In this document: positions 7,621 to 17,000 of the stretch, piece by piece
How the letters are laid out: the number at the start of each line of letters is the position of its first letter
Position numbering within the stretch: position 1 is the first letter of the stretch
Assembly: GCF_017565645.3 (NCBI RefSeq)
Contig: NZ_CP086136.1
Span: 3,765,501 to 3,829,500 of the forward strand
Reading direction: 5' to 3'
Source of the DNA: Bradyrhizobium barranii subsp. barranii
GTDB taxonomy: Bacteria > Pseudomonadota > Alphaproteobacteria > Rhizobiales > Xanthobacteraceae
Length of the DNA: 64,000 nt
Notes under the pieces: generated by a model
The model's database searches: none
What the model was told of the DNA's origin: nothing
What the model saw: only the letters and a program-made list of their open reading frames with translations
Program-made: the position numbers and the translations under genes

Positions 7621-9171
7621 ATGGCGCTTCGCCCCGAAGATCTCCCCTCTGACCCTGCGGCTCTTGCCGAGATGGTGCTGGCTTTCGAAGGCGAGAACGA
7701 TGATCTGCGCGCAGAGATCGCCACGTTGAAGAGCCTGATCTTCGGCGCACGATCGGAGCGCGCGGCGATCGTCTGCGCCGAACAGATCGCGTTTGATCTG
7801 GAACGGACCGCCGGCTCACAGCTCCCGGCCAATGACGACAAACCGGACGCGCCGCGGCCGGAGCGGCGCAAAGCGAAGCGCAACATCGGCGCGCTGCCGG
7901 CGCATCTGCCTCGGGTCGAGCGGGTGATCGAGCCGGCGTCCACGCTGTGCCCGTGCTGCACGGGTCAGATGCATCGGATCGGCGAGGAGAGCAGCGAAGC
8001 GCTCGATCGGGTTCCCGCGTGGCTGCGTGTGCTCCGCACGATCCGTCCAAAATACGCCTGCCGCTCCTGTGAGGGCCCGATTGTCCAGGCCCCGGCACCG
8101 GCGCGGCTCGTCGAGGGCGGCATGGCAACGACGGCGCTGATCGCGCATATCGCCGCGGCCAAATATGCCTGGCAATCGACGCTCTATCGCCAGACGCAGA
8201 TCCTGGCGGGTCAGGGTGTCGTCGTCGACCGTCAGACGCTGGCGCGCTGGATGGGGAGCGCGGCGTGGCTGGTCAGGGGCCTCTACGATCTGCAACTGAA
8301 GACTATGCACGGCTTCGAGCGGCTGTTCTGCGACGAGACGCCGATGCCAGTGCTCGATCCGGGACGCGGCCGCACGAGGATCTGCCAGTTCTGGGCGCAC
8401 GCGACGGACGATCGGGCGTGGAAGGGGCCGGCGCCGCCGGCGGTCGCCTACGTGTTCGCAGGTGGTCGCGGCAAAAAGGAGATCGTGGCGCAGTTAGCCG
8501 GCTTCGAAGGCGTGCTGCAAGTCGACGGCTATGCCGCCTACGCCTCGCTGGCGGGCGATGCGATGATGTCGGGCCAGATCCAGCTGGCGTATTGTCTCGT
8601 TCACGCGCGCCGCAACTTCGTGAGGGTGCACAAGACGACGAACTCACCCTTCGCCGCGGAGGTCATCGAGCGCATTGCGGCCGTCTACGCGATCGAGGAG
8701 AGGATCCGCGGTCTCGATGCTGGGGAACGCCGCGCGACGCGACAGGCCGAGACGAAGCCGCTGATGGAGGCGTTGAGGGCCCGTCTGATCGCGGTGAAGG
8801 ACGGGATCTCCCGCCGCTCGACGCTCATCAAGGCGATCGACTACATGCTCGAACGCTGGCAGGGCCTGACGACGTTCCTGGATGACGGGCGGCTCGAGCC
8901 GGACACCAACACGGTCGAACGATCGATCAGGCCAATTGCGATCGGAAAAAAGAACTCGTTGTTCAGTGGTGACGAAGGCGGGGGCGAGACCTGGGCGATA
9001 CTCGCTTCGCTTCTTAACACAGCGAAATTGAATGGCCTCGACCCCGAGGCGTATCTCGTCGACGTTCTCGATCGCATGGTGAGCGGCGCCACGAAGACCA
9101 ACCAGCTTCACGAACTTCTGGCCTGGAACTGGAAGGCCGCACGCGAAGCCGAAAAGCGGGCCGTGGCATGA
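7621..9171 (+). CDS. tnpC: IS66 TnpC DDE transposase
   Basis: 516 aa. An N-terminal leucine-zipper-like coiled coil (LAEMVLAFEGENDDLRAEIA) is followed by a Cys4 zinc finger (CPCCTG near residue 106 and CRSCEG near residue 145). The catalytic DDE core follows: first Asp in FCDETPMPVLDPG, second in LQVDGYAAYASLAG, and the Glu in DTNTVERSIRPIAIGKKN. The C-terminal IS66 segment ETWAILASLLNTAKLNGLDP is intact. The gene lies 50 bp after tnpB and appears functional, in keeping with two fresh copies in this window. Confidence 0.95.
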   Translation: MALRPEDLPSDPAALAEMVLAFEGENDDLRAEIATLKSLIFGARSERAAIVCAEQIAFDLERTAGSQLPANDDKPDAPRPERRKAKRNIGALPAHLPRVERVIEPASTLCPCCTGQMHRIGEESSEALDRVPAWLRVLRTIRPKYACRSCEGPIVQAPAPARLVEGGMATTALIAHIAAAKYAWQSTLYRQTQILAGQGVVVDRQTLARWMGSAAWLVRGLYDLQLKTMHGFERLFCDETPMPVLDPGRGRTRICQFWAHATDDRAWKGPAPPAVAYVFAGGRGKKEIVAQLAGFEGVLQVDGYAAYASLAGDAMMSGQIQLAYCLVHARRNFVRVHKTTNSPFAAEVIERIAAVYAIEERIRGLDAGERRATRQAETKPLMEALRARLIAVKDGISRRSTLIKAIDYMLERWQGLTTFLDDGRLEPDTNTVERSIRPIAIGKKNSLFSGDEGGGETWAILASLLNTAKLNGLDPEAYLVDVLDRMVSGATKTNQLHELLAWNWKAAREAEKRAVA

Positions 9172-9818
9172 CGAAGCCGAAGCAAGGGCGGGGAACGCGA
9201 AAAGCACGCAAGACGACGATGGCGGACTATGCCATGTCGTTCGAACGGCTCGGGCAATGGATCAGCAAGCGCGCCAGGTCGCCGACGCTTCGGCATCCGC
9301 GGGCGACGTCGCTCTCCATGCTCGATGGCGCGGTGGCCGCGGTCGTCGCCGGGCCGGTCTCGATGGCGTCCGAGGAATGGGTGTGCCCGCTCCTCGGCGT
9401 AGATCCCGACGCCTTCAATCACGACACCGAGGAGTTCTCGGCAATCGCCGCCACGCTGATGCGCCACAACGCTATCAGCGAGACGCTGTCGACGAGACCG
9501 GAGAGCTTCGAGCCGCTGTTCGTGCGATCACCGGACGGCGAAGTCGACCCGCAGCCCTGGTGCATGGGCTTCTACGCCGTCATGAAGCTTCGGCTTCTCG
9601 TCTGGTCGCGGCTTCTCCCCCCGAATGGAACCGAACACCTTATGCTGCGGCCGATCTTGGTCCATTGCATCGACGACGCCGGTCGACCCTTGCTACCCCC
9701 GGCCCGGCGCACGCTGGGAACGCAGCCCATCATCCAAAACGCCTGGCGCAACATTCCAGCAACCGTCGAGGCCCTCCGGCAGTTCTGGATGCCTATACGC
9801 TTCAAGCGCGGTGCGTAG
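9168..9818 (+). CDS. UPF0149/YecA-like passenger protein of the IS66 element
   Basis: 216 aa, overlapping the tnpC stop by four bases and ending 48 bp before the element's right end, so it is part of the IS. SMLDGAVAAVVAGPVSMASEEW and the later WCMGFYAVMKL resemble the LDGFLTAL...GP and W..GF blocks of the UPF0149 (YgfB/YecA) family. No zinc-binding SEC-C tail is visible. It is not a known transposase component; I would call it a tnpD-like passenger. The function is unknown and the family assignment is by eye. Confidence 0.75.
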   Translation: MTKPKQGRGTRKARKTTMADYAMSFERLGQWISKRARSPTLRHPRATSLSMLDGAVAAVVAGPVSMASEEWVCPLLGVDPDAFNHDTEEFSAIAATLMRHNAISETLSTRPESFEPLFVRSPDGEVDPQPWCMGFYAVMKLRLLVWSRLLPPNGTEHLMLRPILVHCIDDAGRPLLPPARRTLGTQPIIQNAWRNIPATVEALRQFWMPIRFKRGA

Positions 9819-9866
9819 GCCGTCCGCACCAAGTCCGTGGCTCCGTGGGCCTCTCGTACCGTTTAC

Positions 9867-9975
9867 GTTGCATGCGACCACCACCTCCATCTCATCGGGG
9901 GCGCCGCTGCCGAGCCATGTATTCAACTTCCGCGCAATCACCCGCATTATGTGCTGGCATGATGATCAGATTCAT
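9867..9975 (-). pseudogene. Broken GT2 glycosyltransferase, 5' fragment
   Basis: The minus strand from the ATG at 9975 reads MNLIIMPAHNAG, then after a one-base frame change VIARKLNTWLGSGAPDEMEVVVA, running into the target duplication. It aligns with MISIVVPAHNESTVIARTLKPW of the active GT2 gene (4407-5270). Joining it across the IS at the GTTGCATG duplication restores VVVACNGCTDDTA with the fragment at 6439-6705. The original gene was thus a tandem paralogue that has been frameshifted and split. Confidence 0.72.
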
Positions 9976-10382
9976 GATGTCGGCCCGGATATATGTTCTC
10001 TATCGCTTATAATAATCAAAACTTGATTCATAATATAATATGCGTCGGGCAAGAATAGATGGGCTTGGCCCTCTCTTGCGGTGGCCCGGGTGTCGTTTGG
10101 TCGCGGCTCAAATAATAAGATGCGCAAGATCATATATTCGATGGTTAGATTGCGCCTTCCTGCCCCGAATCTTTGGGCTGCGGCATCTCTGGCAATAGGC
10201 CGCAAGTGTCGGGGCGACCCGTTTGTCCTGTGCACTTGCCGGACGGGCACCCGTCGCGCTGCGTAATTTCCGCAATCGGTCCTGTTTCAATCCATCTGTG
10301 GTTTGTCGCGCATATTAAATCGTGGATCCAAGTTACGCGCTGTTCACCAAGTCCATCTTGGTCCCGCCCAATCCGTCGATGA
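9875..10382. other. Spacer between the two inverted IS66 copies
   Basis: About 508 bp between the two target duplications. The first 100 bp is the 5' end of the broken GT2 gene. Bases about 9980-10190 are AT-rich and may hold its former promoter. The rest has no open frame with a ribosome-binding site or a recognisable product. Flanked by 3.1-kb inverted repeats, it could flip by recombination. Confidence 0.5.
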
Positions 10383-10438
10383 AATAAAATGTAAACGGTA
10401 CGAGAGGCCCACGGAGCCACGGACTTGGTGCGGACGGC

Positions 10439-11089
10439 CTACGCACCGCGCTTGAAGCGTATAGGCATCCAGAACTGCCGGAGGGCCTCGACGGTTGCTG
10501 GAATGTTGCGCCAGGCGTTTTGGATGATGGGCTGCGTTCCCAGCGTGCGCCGGGCCGGGGGTAGCAAGGGTCGACCGGCGTCGTCGATGCAATGGACCAA
10601 GATCGGCCGCAGCATAAGGTGTTCGGTTCCATTCGGGGGGAGAAGCCGCGACCAGACGAGAAGCCGAAGCTTCATGACGGCGTAGAAGCCCATGCACCAG
10701 GGCTGCGGGTCGACTTCGCCGTCCGGTGATCGCACGAACAGCGGCTCGAAGCTCTCCGGTCTCGTCGACAGCGTCTCGCTGATAGCGTTGTGGCGCATCA
10801 GCGTGGCGGCGATTGCCGAGAACTCCTCGGTGTCGTGATTGAAGGCGTCGGGATCTACGCCGAGGAGCGGGCACACCCATTCCTCGGACGCCATCGAGAC
10901 CGGCCCGGCGACGACCGCGGCCACCGCGCCATCGAGCATGGAGAGCGACGTCGCCCGCGGATGCCGAAGCGTCGGCGACCTGGCGCGCTTGCTGATCCAT
11001 TGCCCGAGCCGTTCGAACGACATGGCATAGTCCGCCATCGTCGTCTTGCGTGCTTTTCGCGTTCCCCGCCCTTGCTTCGGCTTCGTCAT
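10439..11089 (-). CDS. UPF0149/YecA-like passenger protein of IS66 copy 2
   Basis: 216 aa, the same predicted product as the ORF at 9168-9818, and placed the same way after tnpC with a four-base overlap. It carries the LDGAVAAVVAGP block typical of UPF0149-type proteins. Retention of an intact passenger in both copies argues that it travels with the element and is not a chance ORF. The function is unknown. Confidence 0.75.
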   Translation of the reverse strand: MTKPKQGRGTRKARKTTMADYAMSFERLGQWISKRARSPTLRHPRATSLSMLDGAVAAVVAGPVSMASEEWVCPLLGVDPDAFNHDTEEFSAIAATLMRHNAISETLSTRPESFEPLFVRSPDGEVDPQPWCMGFYAVMKLRLLVWSRLLPPNGTEHLMLRPILVHCIDDAGRPLLPPARRTLGTQPIIQNAWRNIPATVEALRQFWMPIRFKRGA

Positions 11090-12636
11090 GCCACGGCCCG
11101 CTTTTCGGCTTCGCGTGCGGCCTTCCAGTTCCAGGCCAGAAGTTCGTGAAGCTGGTTGGTCTTCGTGGCGCCGCTCACCATGCGATCGAGAACGTCGACG
11201 AGATACGCCTCGGGGTCGAGGCCATTCAATTTCGCTGTGTTAAGAAGCGAAGCGAGTATCGCCCAGGTCTCGCCCCCGCCTTCGTCACCACTGAACAACG
11301 AGTTCTTTTTTCCGATCGCAATTGGCCTGATCGATCGTTCGACCGTGTTGGTGTCCGGCTCGAGCCGCCCGTCATCCAGGAACGTCGTCAGGCCCTGCCA
11401 GCGTTCGAGCATGTAGTCGATCGCCTTGATGAGCGTCGAGCGGCGGGAGATCCCGTCCTTCACCGCGATCAGACGGGCCCTCAACGCCTCCATCAGCGGC
11501 TTCGTCTCGGCCTGTCGCGTCGCGCGGCGTTCCCCAGCATCGAGACCGCGGATCCTCTCCTCGATCGCGTAGACGGCCGCAATGCGCTCGATGACCTCCG
11601 CGGCGAAGGGTGAGTTCGTCGTCTTGTGCACCCTCACGAAGTTGCGGCGCGCGTGAACGAGACAATACGCCAGCTGGATCTGGCCCGACATCATCGCATC
11701 GCCCGCCAGCGAGGCGTAGGCGGCATAGCCGTCGACTTGCAGCACGCCTTCGAAGCCGGCTAACTGCGCCACGATCTCCTTTTTGCCGCGACCACCTGCG
11801 AACACGTAGGCGACCGCCGGCGGCGCCGGCCCCTTCCACGCCCGATCGTCCGTCGCGTGCGCCCAGAACTGGCAGATCCTCGTGCGGCCGCGTCCCGGAT
11901 CGAGCACTGGCATCGGCGTCTCGTCGCAGAACAGCCGCTCGAAGCCGTGCATAGTCTTCAGTTGCAGATCGTAGAGGCCCCTGACCAGCCACGCCGCGCT
12001 CCCCATCCAGCGCGCCAGCGTCTGACGGTCGACGACGACACCCTGACCCGCCAGGATCTGCGTCTGGCGATAGAGCGTCGATTGCCAGGCATATTTGGCC
12101 GCGGCGATATGCGCGATCAGCGCCGTCGTTGCCATGCCGCCCTCGACGAGCCGCGCCGGTGCCGGGGCCTGGACAATCGGGCCCTCACAGGAGCGGCAGG
12201 CGTATTTTGGACGGATCGTGCGGAGCACACGCAGCCACGCGGGAACCCGATCGAGCGCTTCGCTGCTCTCCTCGCCGATCCGATGCATCTGACCCGTGCA
12301 GCACGGGCACAGCGTGGACGCCGGCTCGATCACCCGCTCGACCCGAGGCAGATGCGCCGGCAGCGCGCCGATGTTGCGCTTCGCTTTGCGCCGCTCCGGC
12401 CGCGGCGCGTCCGGTTTGTCGTCATTGGCCGGGAGCTGTGAGCCGGCGGTCCGTTCCAGATCAAACGCGATCTGTTCGGCGCAGACGATCGCCGCGCGCT
12501 CCGATCGTGCGCCGAAGATCAGGCTCTTCAACGTGGCGATCTCTGCGCGCAGATCATCGTTCTCGCCTTCGAAAGCCAGCACCATCTCGGCAAGAGCCGC
12601 AGGGTCAGAGGGGAGATCTTCGGGGCGAAGCGCCAT
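11086..12636 (-). CDS. tnpC: IS66 TnpC DDE transposase (copy 2)
   Basis: 516 aa, the same product as the transposase at 7621-9171: zinc-finger cysteines CPCCTG and CRSCEG, catalytic blocks FCDETPMPVLDPG, LQVDGYAAYASLAG and NTVERSIRPIAIGKKN, and an intact C-terminus. No frameshift or stop is seen, so this copy should be able to mobilise both elements. It lies 50 bp after tnpB. Confidence 0.95.
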   Translation of the reverse strand: MALRPEDLPSDPAALAEMVLAFEGENDDLRAEIATLKSLIFGARSERAAIVCAEQIAFDLERTAGSQLPANDDKPDAPRPERRKAKRNIGALPAHLPRVERVIEPASTLCPCCTGQMHRIGEESSEALDRVPAWLRVLRTIRPKYACRSCEGPIVQAPAPARLVEGGMATTALIAHIAAAKYAWQSTLYRQTQILAGQGVVVDRQTLARWMGSAAWLVRGLYDLQLKTMHGFERLFCDETPMPVLDPGRGRTRICQFWAHATDDRAWKGPAPPAVAYVFAGGRGKKEIVAQLAGFEGVLQVDGYAAYASLAGDAMMSGQIQLAYCLVHARRNFVRVHKTTNSPFAAEVIERIAAVYAIEERIRGLDAGERRATRQAETKPLMEALRARLIAVKDGISRRSTLIKAIDYMLERWQGLTTFLDDGRLEPDTNTVERSIRPIAIGKKNSLFSGDEGGGETWAILASLLNTAKLNGLDPEAYLVDVLDRMVSGATKTNQLHELLAWNWKAAREAEKRAVA

Positions 12637-12686
12637 ATCGCAGAGCTACACGAACGCACTCGCAATCGCCAGCAAAACAAGACGCT

Positions 12687-13043
12687 TCAGGCAACCTTCG
12701 TCGGCCGCTTCGTCACCTTCGGGACCACACGCGACCACTCCGCAAGACCTTCAATCAGCATCGCCAGTTGCGCCCCCGTCACCGGCATCGTACCCTCGCG
12801 AACAGGTGGCCAGGCAAAGCCCCCATTCTCCAGCCACTTCGTCGCTAGAACCATTCCCGAGCCGTCAAAAACCAGTAGCTTCAAACGATCCGATCGCTTC
12901 GATCGGAAGACATAAACGTCACCGCTGTAGGGCTTGCCGCCTAATCCCTCCGCTACCAGCGCGACAAGGCCATGAACGCCTTTACGAAAGTCAATCGGCT
13001 GCGTCGCGACGAACACACGGACCATTGGACCGAAAGAGATCAT
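12687..13043 (-). CDS. tnpB: IS66 TnpB accessory protein (copy 2)
   Basis: 118 aa, the same product as the protein at 7214-7570, with VFVATQPIDFRKGVHGL and VYVFRSKRSDRLKLLVFD. It overlaps tnpA by four bases and is intact. It is needed in known IS66 elements for full transposition, with no catalytic motif of its own. Confidence 0.95.
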   Translation of the reverse strand: MISFGPMVRVFVATQPIDFRKGVHGLVALVAEGLGGKPYSGDVYVFRSKRSDRLKLLVFDGSGMVLATKWLENGGFAWPPVREGTMPVTGAQLAMLIEGLAEWSRVVPKVTKRPTKVA

Positions 13044-13462
13044 CGCGTCGATCTCACCGCCGCCAGCACGCGCTCCAGCGTCGCGGCGTCGACGCCGACG
13101 GGCACGCGCACCGTCGCGCCCGCGATCATCACCTCGATCCGCTCGGCCGGATCCGTCAGAACATGCGCCTTATCGATCGCGTTCGGCTGCGCCTCGACGG
13201 CGGCCTCGAGCCTGACTTGCACGAACTGCGGCGCTTCGCTCGACGCGAGCCGCGCCTGGCGCCGCCACACACTGAGCAGTCCCCGGTTCACCCCGTTGCG
13301 TCGAGCCACCTCGGAAATGCTCGTCTCCGGATCGGCACTCTCGGCCACGATCCGCGCCTTCTCCGCATCGCTCCAACTGCGCCGTCGCCTCTCCCCTGTG
13401 ATCACCTCGATCCGCTGATAGGAGGCGGCATCATGCCCGTCTTGATGTCTGTCTTGATGCAT
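13040..13462 (-). CDS. tnpA: IS66 TnpA/InsA accessory protein (copy 2)
   Basis: 140 aa, the same product as the protein at 6795-7217: helix-turn-helix RRSWSDAEKARIVAE with SEVARRNGVNRGLLSVWR, and the TVRVPVGVDAATLERVL tail. It is the first gene of the inverted element, 89 bp in from the 13551 end. Intact. Confidence 0.92.
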   Translation of the reverse strand: MHQDRHQDGHDAASYQRIEVITGERRRRSWSDAEKARIVAESADPETSISEVARRNGVNRGLLSVWRRQARLASSEAPQFVQVRLEAAVEAQPNAIDKAHVLTDPAERIEVMIAGATVRVPVGVDAATLERVLAAVRSTR

Positions 13463-13559
13463 GGAACGAGCGTCCCTCGCGTTGTCAAATCCACGCGCGA
13501 GTCTCGCTCATCCCGTCCACCTAAACGAGGTGGGGTCGTCGTACCGCTATCAATAAAAT

Positions 13560-14020
13560 GATAAATATCCCGCAAGGCGATTATTAAAGCGCGTCTCTTA
13601 TGGTGCGTCGCATCGGATCGGCGGATGTCGCACGCATCAAACAAGTCAGCTTTACTCAGTCGCGAGAATCTTGATATTCTAATGTCGCAGCCAAGAGTCT
13701 TGTCTTTCGAATGTAGCGTCGCAGTCACGGTGGCTGTTCGTGCGTGACTGGCTCTCCACAATTCCCGTAGTTCACGCAAACCCAGGTATTTCTGGGGTTT
13801 AGCTGTGCGAGATAACGCGTTTTCGAGGCCGCGACGGCAGGCAAAGGGATCGAAGCGAACGGAAATGACCGCAGCTAGGCCCACGTCTGGTCCCAAAAAA
13901 GCCGTCCGCGTTCGACCATTACGTCGACGTCACGGTTGTCCAGAACCGGTCGGCATGAGTGCGGGGACAAGTTGCGCTCATGCCGAATAGACGCAAGCAG
14001 CTAAATTAAGGAGAGGCGCT
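13560..14020. other. Non-coding region upstream of the secreted protein gene
   Basis: About 460 bp between IS66 copy 2 and the 1036-aa exoprotein gene. Open frames here have no ribosome-binding site or recognisable motif. The last 20 bases contain AAGGAGAG (14008-14015), the ribosome-binding site of the next gene. The promoter for the secretion locus should lie here, but I cannot identify boxes. Confidence 0.4.
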
Positions 14021-17000
14021 TTGGCTTACACGTTCAACGGAGTTGTTTATCCCGACGCCACCACTACCGGTGTGCCGCCAGGGGTAACCCTCAATCCCTA
14101 TAATGGGGACATTACCATCAACACACCGGGAACGGTCATCTCAGGCCTCAAGATCACCGGCACGGTTTATATCAACGCCGACAATGTCACGATCAAGGAC
14201 TGCAGCATCGCGTCCACCGGCTACAACGTGGTCAATATCAAGAGCGGAGTGTCGGGTGCGGTAGTTGAAAACTGCGAAATCAATGGCACCGGCAACGGAC
14301 CGCAAGGCCAGACAGGCATTGGTGGCCAGGGAACGTTCGCCAATAACAACATCTACAACGTTGAAAATGGCATCAACGTTGAGGGCAGCAATGTCGTCAT
14401 CAAGGGCAACTACATCCACGACCTGAATGCGTCTGGCGGAAGCGCGGGTCACTATGACGGCATCCAGGCCCAGGGCGGATTCAACAACGTTCTTATAAGC
14501 GGGAATACGGTGCTCGGACGTGATACGTCGTGCATCATCATTCAAAATGCCTTCGGGCCGATAGACAACATCAAGGTCGATGGCAACTTGCTTCTCGGGC
14601 AGAACAACGCGGCTGCCACCATCTACGTTGAAGAAAAAGCCGGCTTCTCCGGTCAAATTACCAACGCTCAAGTCACGAACAATGTACTTGGCAAAGGCTT
14701 TTGGTATTGGAGCAGCATCGTAGATACTAATCCGGTGTGGACGAACAACGTTGATTACGCCACCGGCAAGCTCGTAACGACGAACAACACACTCTCAGGG
14801 ACGCCCACGACCCCGCCAACCCCGCCTGCGACTCCAGACGCGCCGGCGATCGCTTCGTTTTCGAACGACACGGGAAAAGTCGGCGACGGCATCACCAGCG
14901 ACACAACGCTCCAGCTGAAGGGTACGGCTGCGGCAAACAGCGCGATCAAGATCTACGACGGCTCGACCCAGATCGGCACGGCGACTGCTAATGCGAGCGG
15001 GAGCTGGGAGTATATTACGGCGGTACTGACCAACGCCCAGCACGTGCTGAAAGCGACGGCCACCAGTGCCAGCGGTCAGACCAGCGCCGCATCCGCTGCG
15101 CTCACGGTAACGGTCGATAATGTTGCGCCGACTGCCCCGGTGCTGAAAAGCAACACGGTTGTCGAGACGAACAAGGTACAGTTGTCCGGCACCGCCGAGG
15201 CGGGCAGCGCCATCAACGTCTATGATGGGGCGAACCTGGTCGGTACGGCCACGACGGGAGCGAATGGTAGCTGGAGCATCACCACCAGTGCCCTGTCGAC
15301 CGGATCTCACACCCTGACGGCGAAGGCCACGGACGCCGCCGGCAACGTCAGTGCTGCATCGCAGTCGGCAAATCCGGTGATCGGCGGGGCGACGACGCCA
15401 CCGCCGGCTACGCCGACGATCGTCTCCTTCTCGAATGACAGCGGCAAGGCCGGGGACAACGTCACCAACGACAACACGCTGACACTGAAGGGCACAGGCG
15501 CGGCCAACGCCACCATCACGGTGTTCGACGGCAACACTCAGGTCGGGAGCGTCAAAGCCGACGCCAGTGGCAATTGGAGCCTGACCACCGCGGCGCTGAA
15601 GGACGGAGCCCACAGTTTCACGGCCACGGCTTCGACCAGCAGCACTGCTGCTGCTGCAGCAGCGGCAACCGCAAGTCCAACGTCTGCGGTGCTTGCCGTC
15701 ACGATCGATACCACGGCGCCGACCGCGCCGGTGTTGAAGGCGAACTCCGTTGTCGATACCAACCACGTGCTGTTGTCCGGCACCGCCGAGGCGGGCAGCT
15801 CCATCACGGTGTATGATGGATCGACTCTGGTCGGGACCGGTACGGCGGGGACAAATGGAAGCTGGAGCATCACCACCAACAGCCTGTCGAACGGTACCCA
15901 TACACTTACTGCAACAGCGACGGATGTTGCAGGCAATGCAAGTGCCGCCTCGCAATCAGTTAAGCCGGTGATCAGCACCCCGACACCGCCGTCTCCCACG
16001 GCGCCTAAGATTGCCTCCTTCTCGAACGACAGCGGGACGGTCGGCGACAACATCACCAACGACAACACGCTGACACTGAAAGGCACGGCTGTGGCCAATG
16101 CCACTGTCAAGGTGTTCGACGGCACGACCCAGGTCGGAAGCATCAAGGCTGACGGCAATGGCAACTGGAGCGTGACCACGGCGGCGCTAAACGATGGCGA
16201 TCACCACTTCACCGCCACCGGCACCGACGCGTCGGGGAAAGCCAGCGCGGCGTCTGCTGCCCTCGACGTCAAGATCGACACCCATGCGCCGGTCGCGCCG
16301 AGCGTAGGGCTCTACACGCAGGGCGGTTCGGCCGTCAGCGGCACGACCGCGCTCGACGACCTGATCGTCAAGGGGACCGCGGAGGCAAACAGCAAGGTCG
16401 CCATTTTCGATGGCGCCAAGCAGATCGGAACGGCAACCGCCGGCAACAGTGGCAGCTGGAGCTATGACACCGGCCACCTTGACGATGGCAGCCATAGCTT
16501 CACGGCCAAGGCTATTGACGTCGCCGGCAATACCAGCGGCTCTTCTACGGCTAAGGGCGTCACGGTGAGTGGGCACTCGTCGCCGATCGACATCACCGGA
16601 TTCGGCTACTACAGCACGAATGCGTTCATCAAGGGTACGGCGGACGCTTACAGTCAGGTCAAGATTCTTGACGGCAACAAAATCATCGGTACCGTCAAGG
16701 CCGATGGTGACGGCGACTGGACTTACAAGGCGACCGGCTTGTCGGACCAGGTGCATACGTTCAAGGCTCAGGAGGTCAACAGCAGTGGTCAAGTGACCGG
16801 AACGAGCTCGGCGAGTGCAATCCTCGGCTCAAGCAAGGGCAACACGCTGACTGGTACAACCGGTGACGACATCTTCGTCGGCAACGGTCATCCGGATACC
16901 TTCGTATTCGATGCGAATTTCGGTAAGGATGTCATCAAGGACTTCAATTCTTACGGGCGTTCGCACGACACGGTTCAGTTCAGCAAGAGTGCGTTCAGCG

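Larger units (their letters stand above)
6706..9866 (+). mobile_element. IS66-family insertion sequence, copy 1 (3161 bp)
   Basis: The left end at 6706 begins GATAGCGGTACGACG and the right end at 9866 reads ...CGTACCGTTTAC. The ends share CGGTACGA as an imperfect terminal inverted repeat. The direct repeat GTTGCATG occurs at 6698-6705 and 9867-9874, the 8-bp target duplication expected for IS66. It carries tnpA, tnpB, tnpC and a fourth passenger ORF. A same-length, apparently identical copy lies inverted at 10391-13551. The element interrupts a GT2 gene already carrying other lesions. Confidence 0.95.
10391..13551 (-). mobile_element. IS66-family insertion sequence, copy 2 (3161 bp, inverted)
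   Basis: Same length as copy 1, with the same four predicted products and the same end sequences. GTAAACGGTACGAGAGG lies at the 10391 side and ...CGTCGTACCGCTATC at 13551. The direct repeat AATAAAAT occurs at 10383-10390 and 13552-13559, a different 8-bp target duplication from that of copy 1. The two copies therefore arose by separate insertions, not by one inverted duplication. The target site is AT-rich non-coding DNA. Confidence 0.95.

Noticed and set aside
13402..13896. 164-codon frame crossing the IS66 copy 2 right end
   Set aside because: It runs out of the IS into AT-rich flanking DNA with no ribosome-binding site or motif. The only part with meaning is the IS tail.
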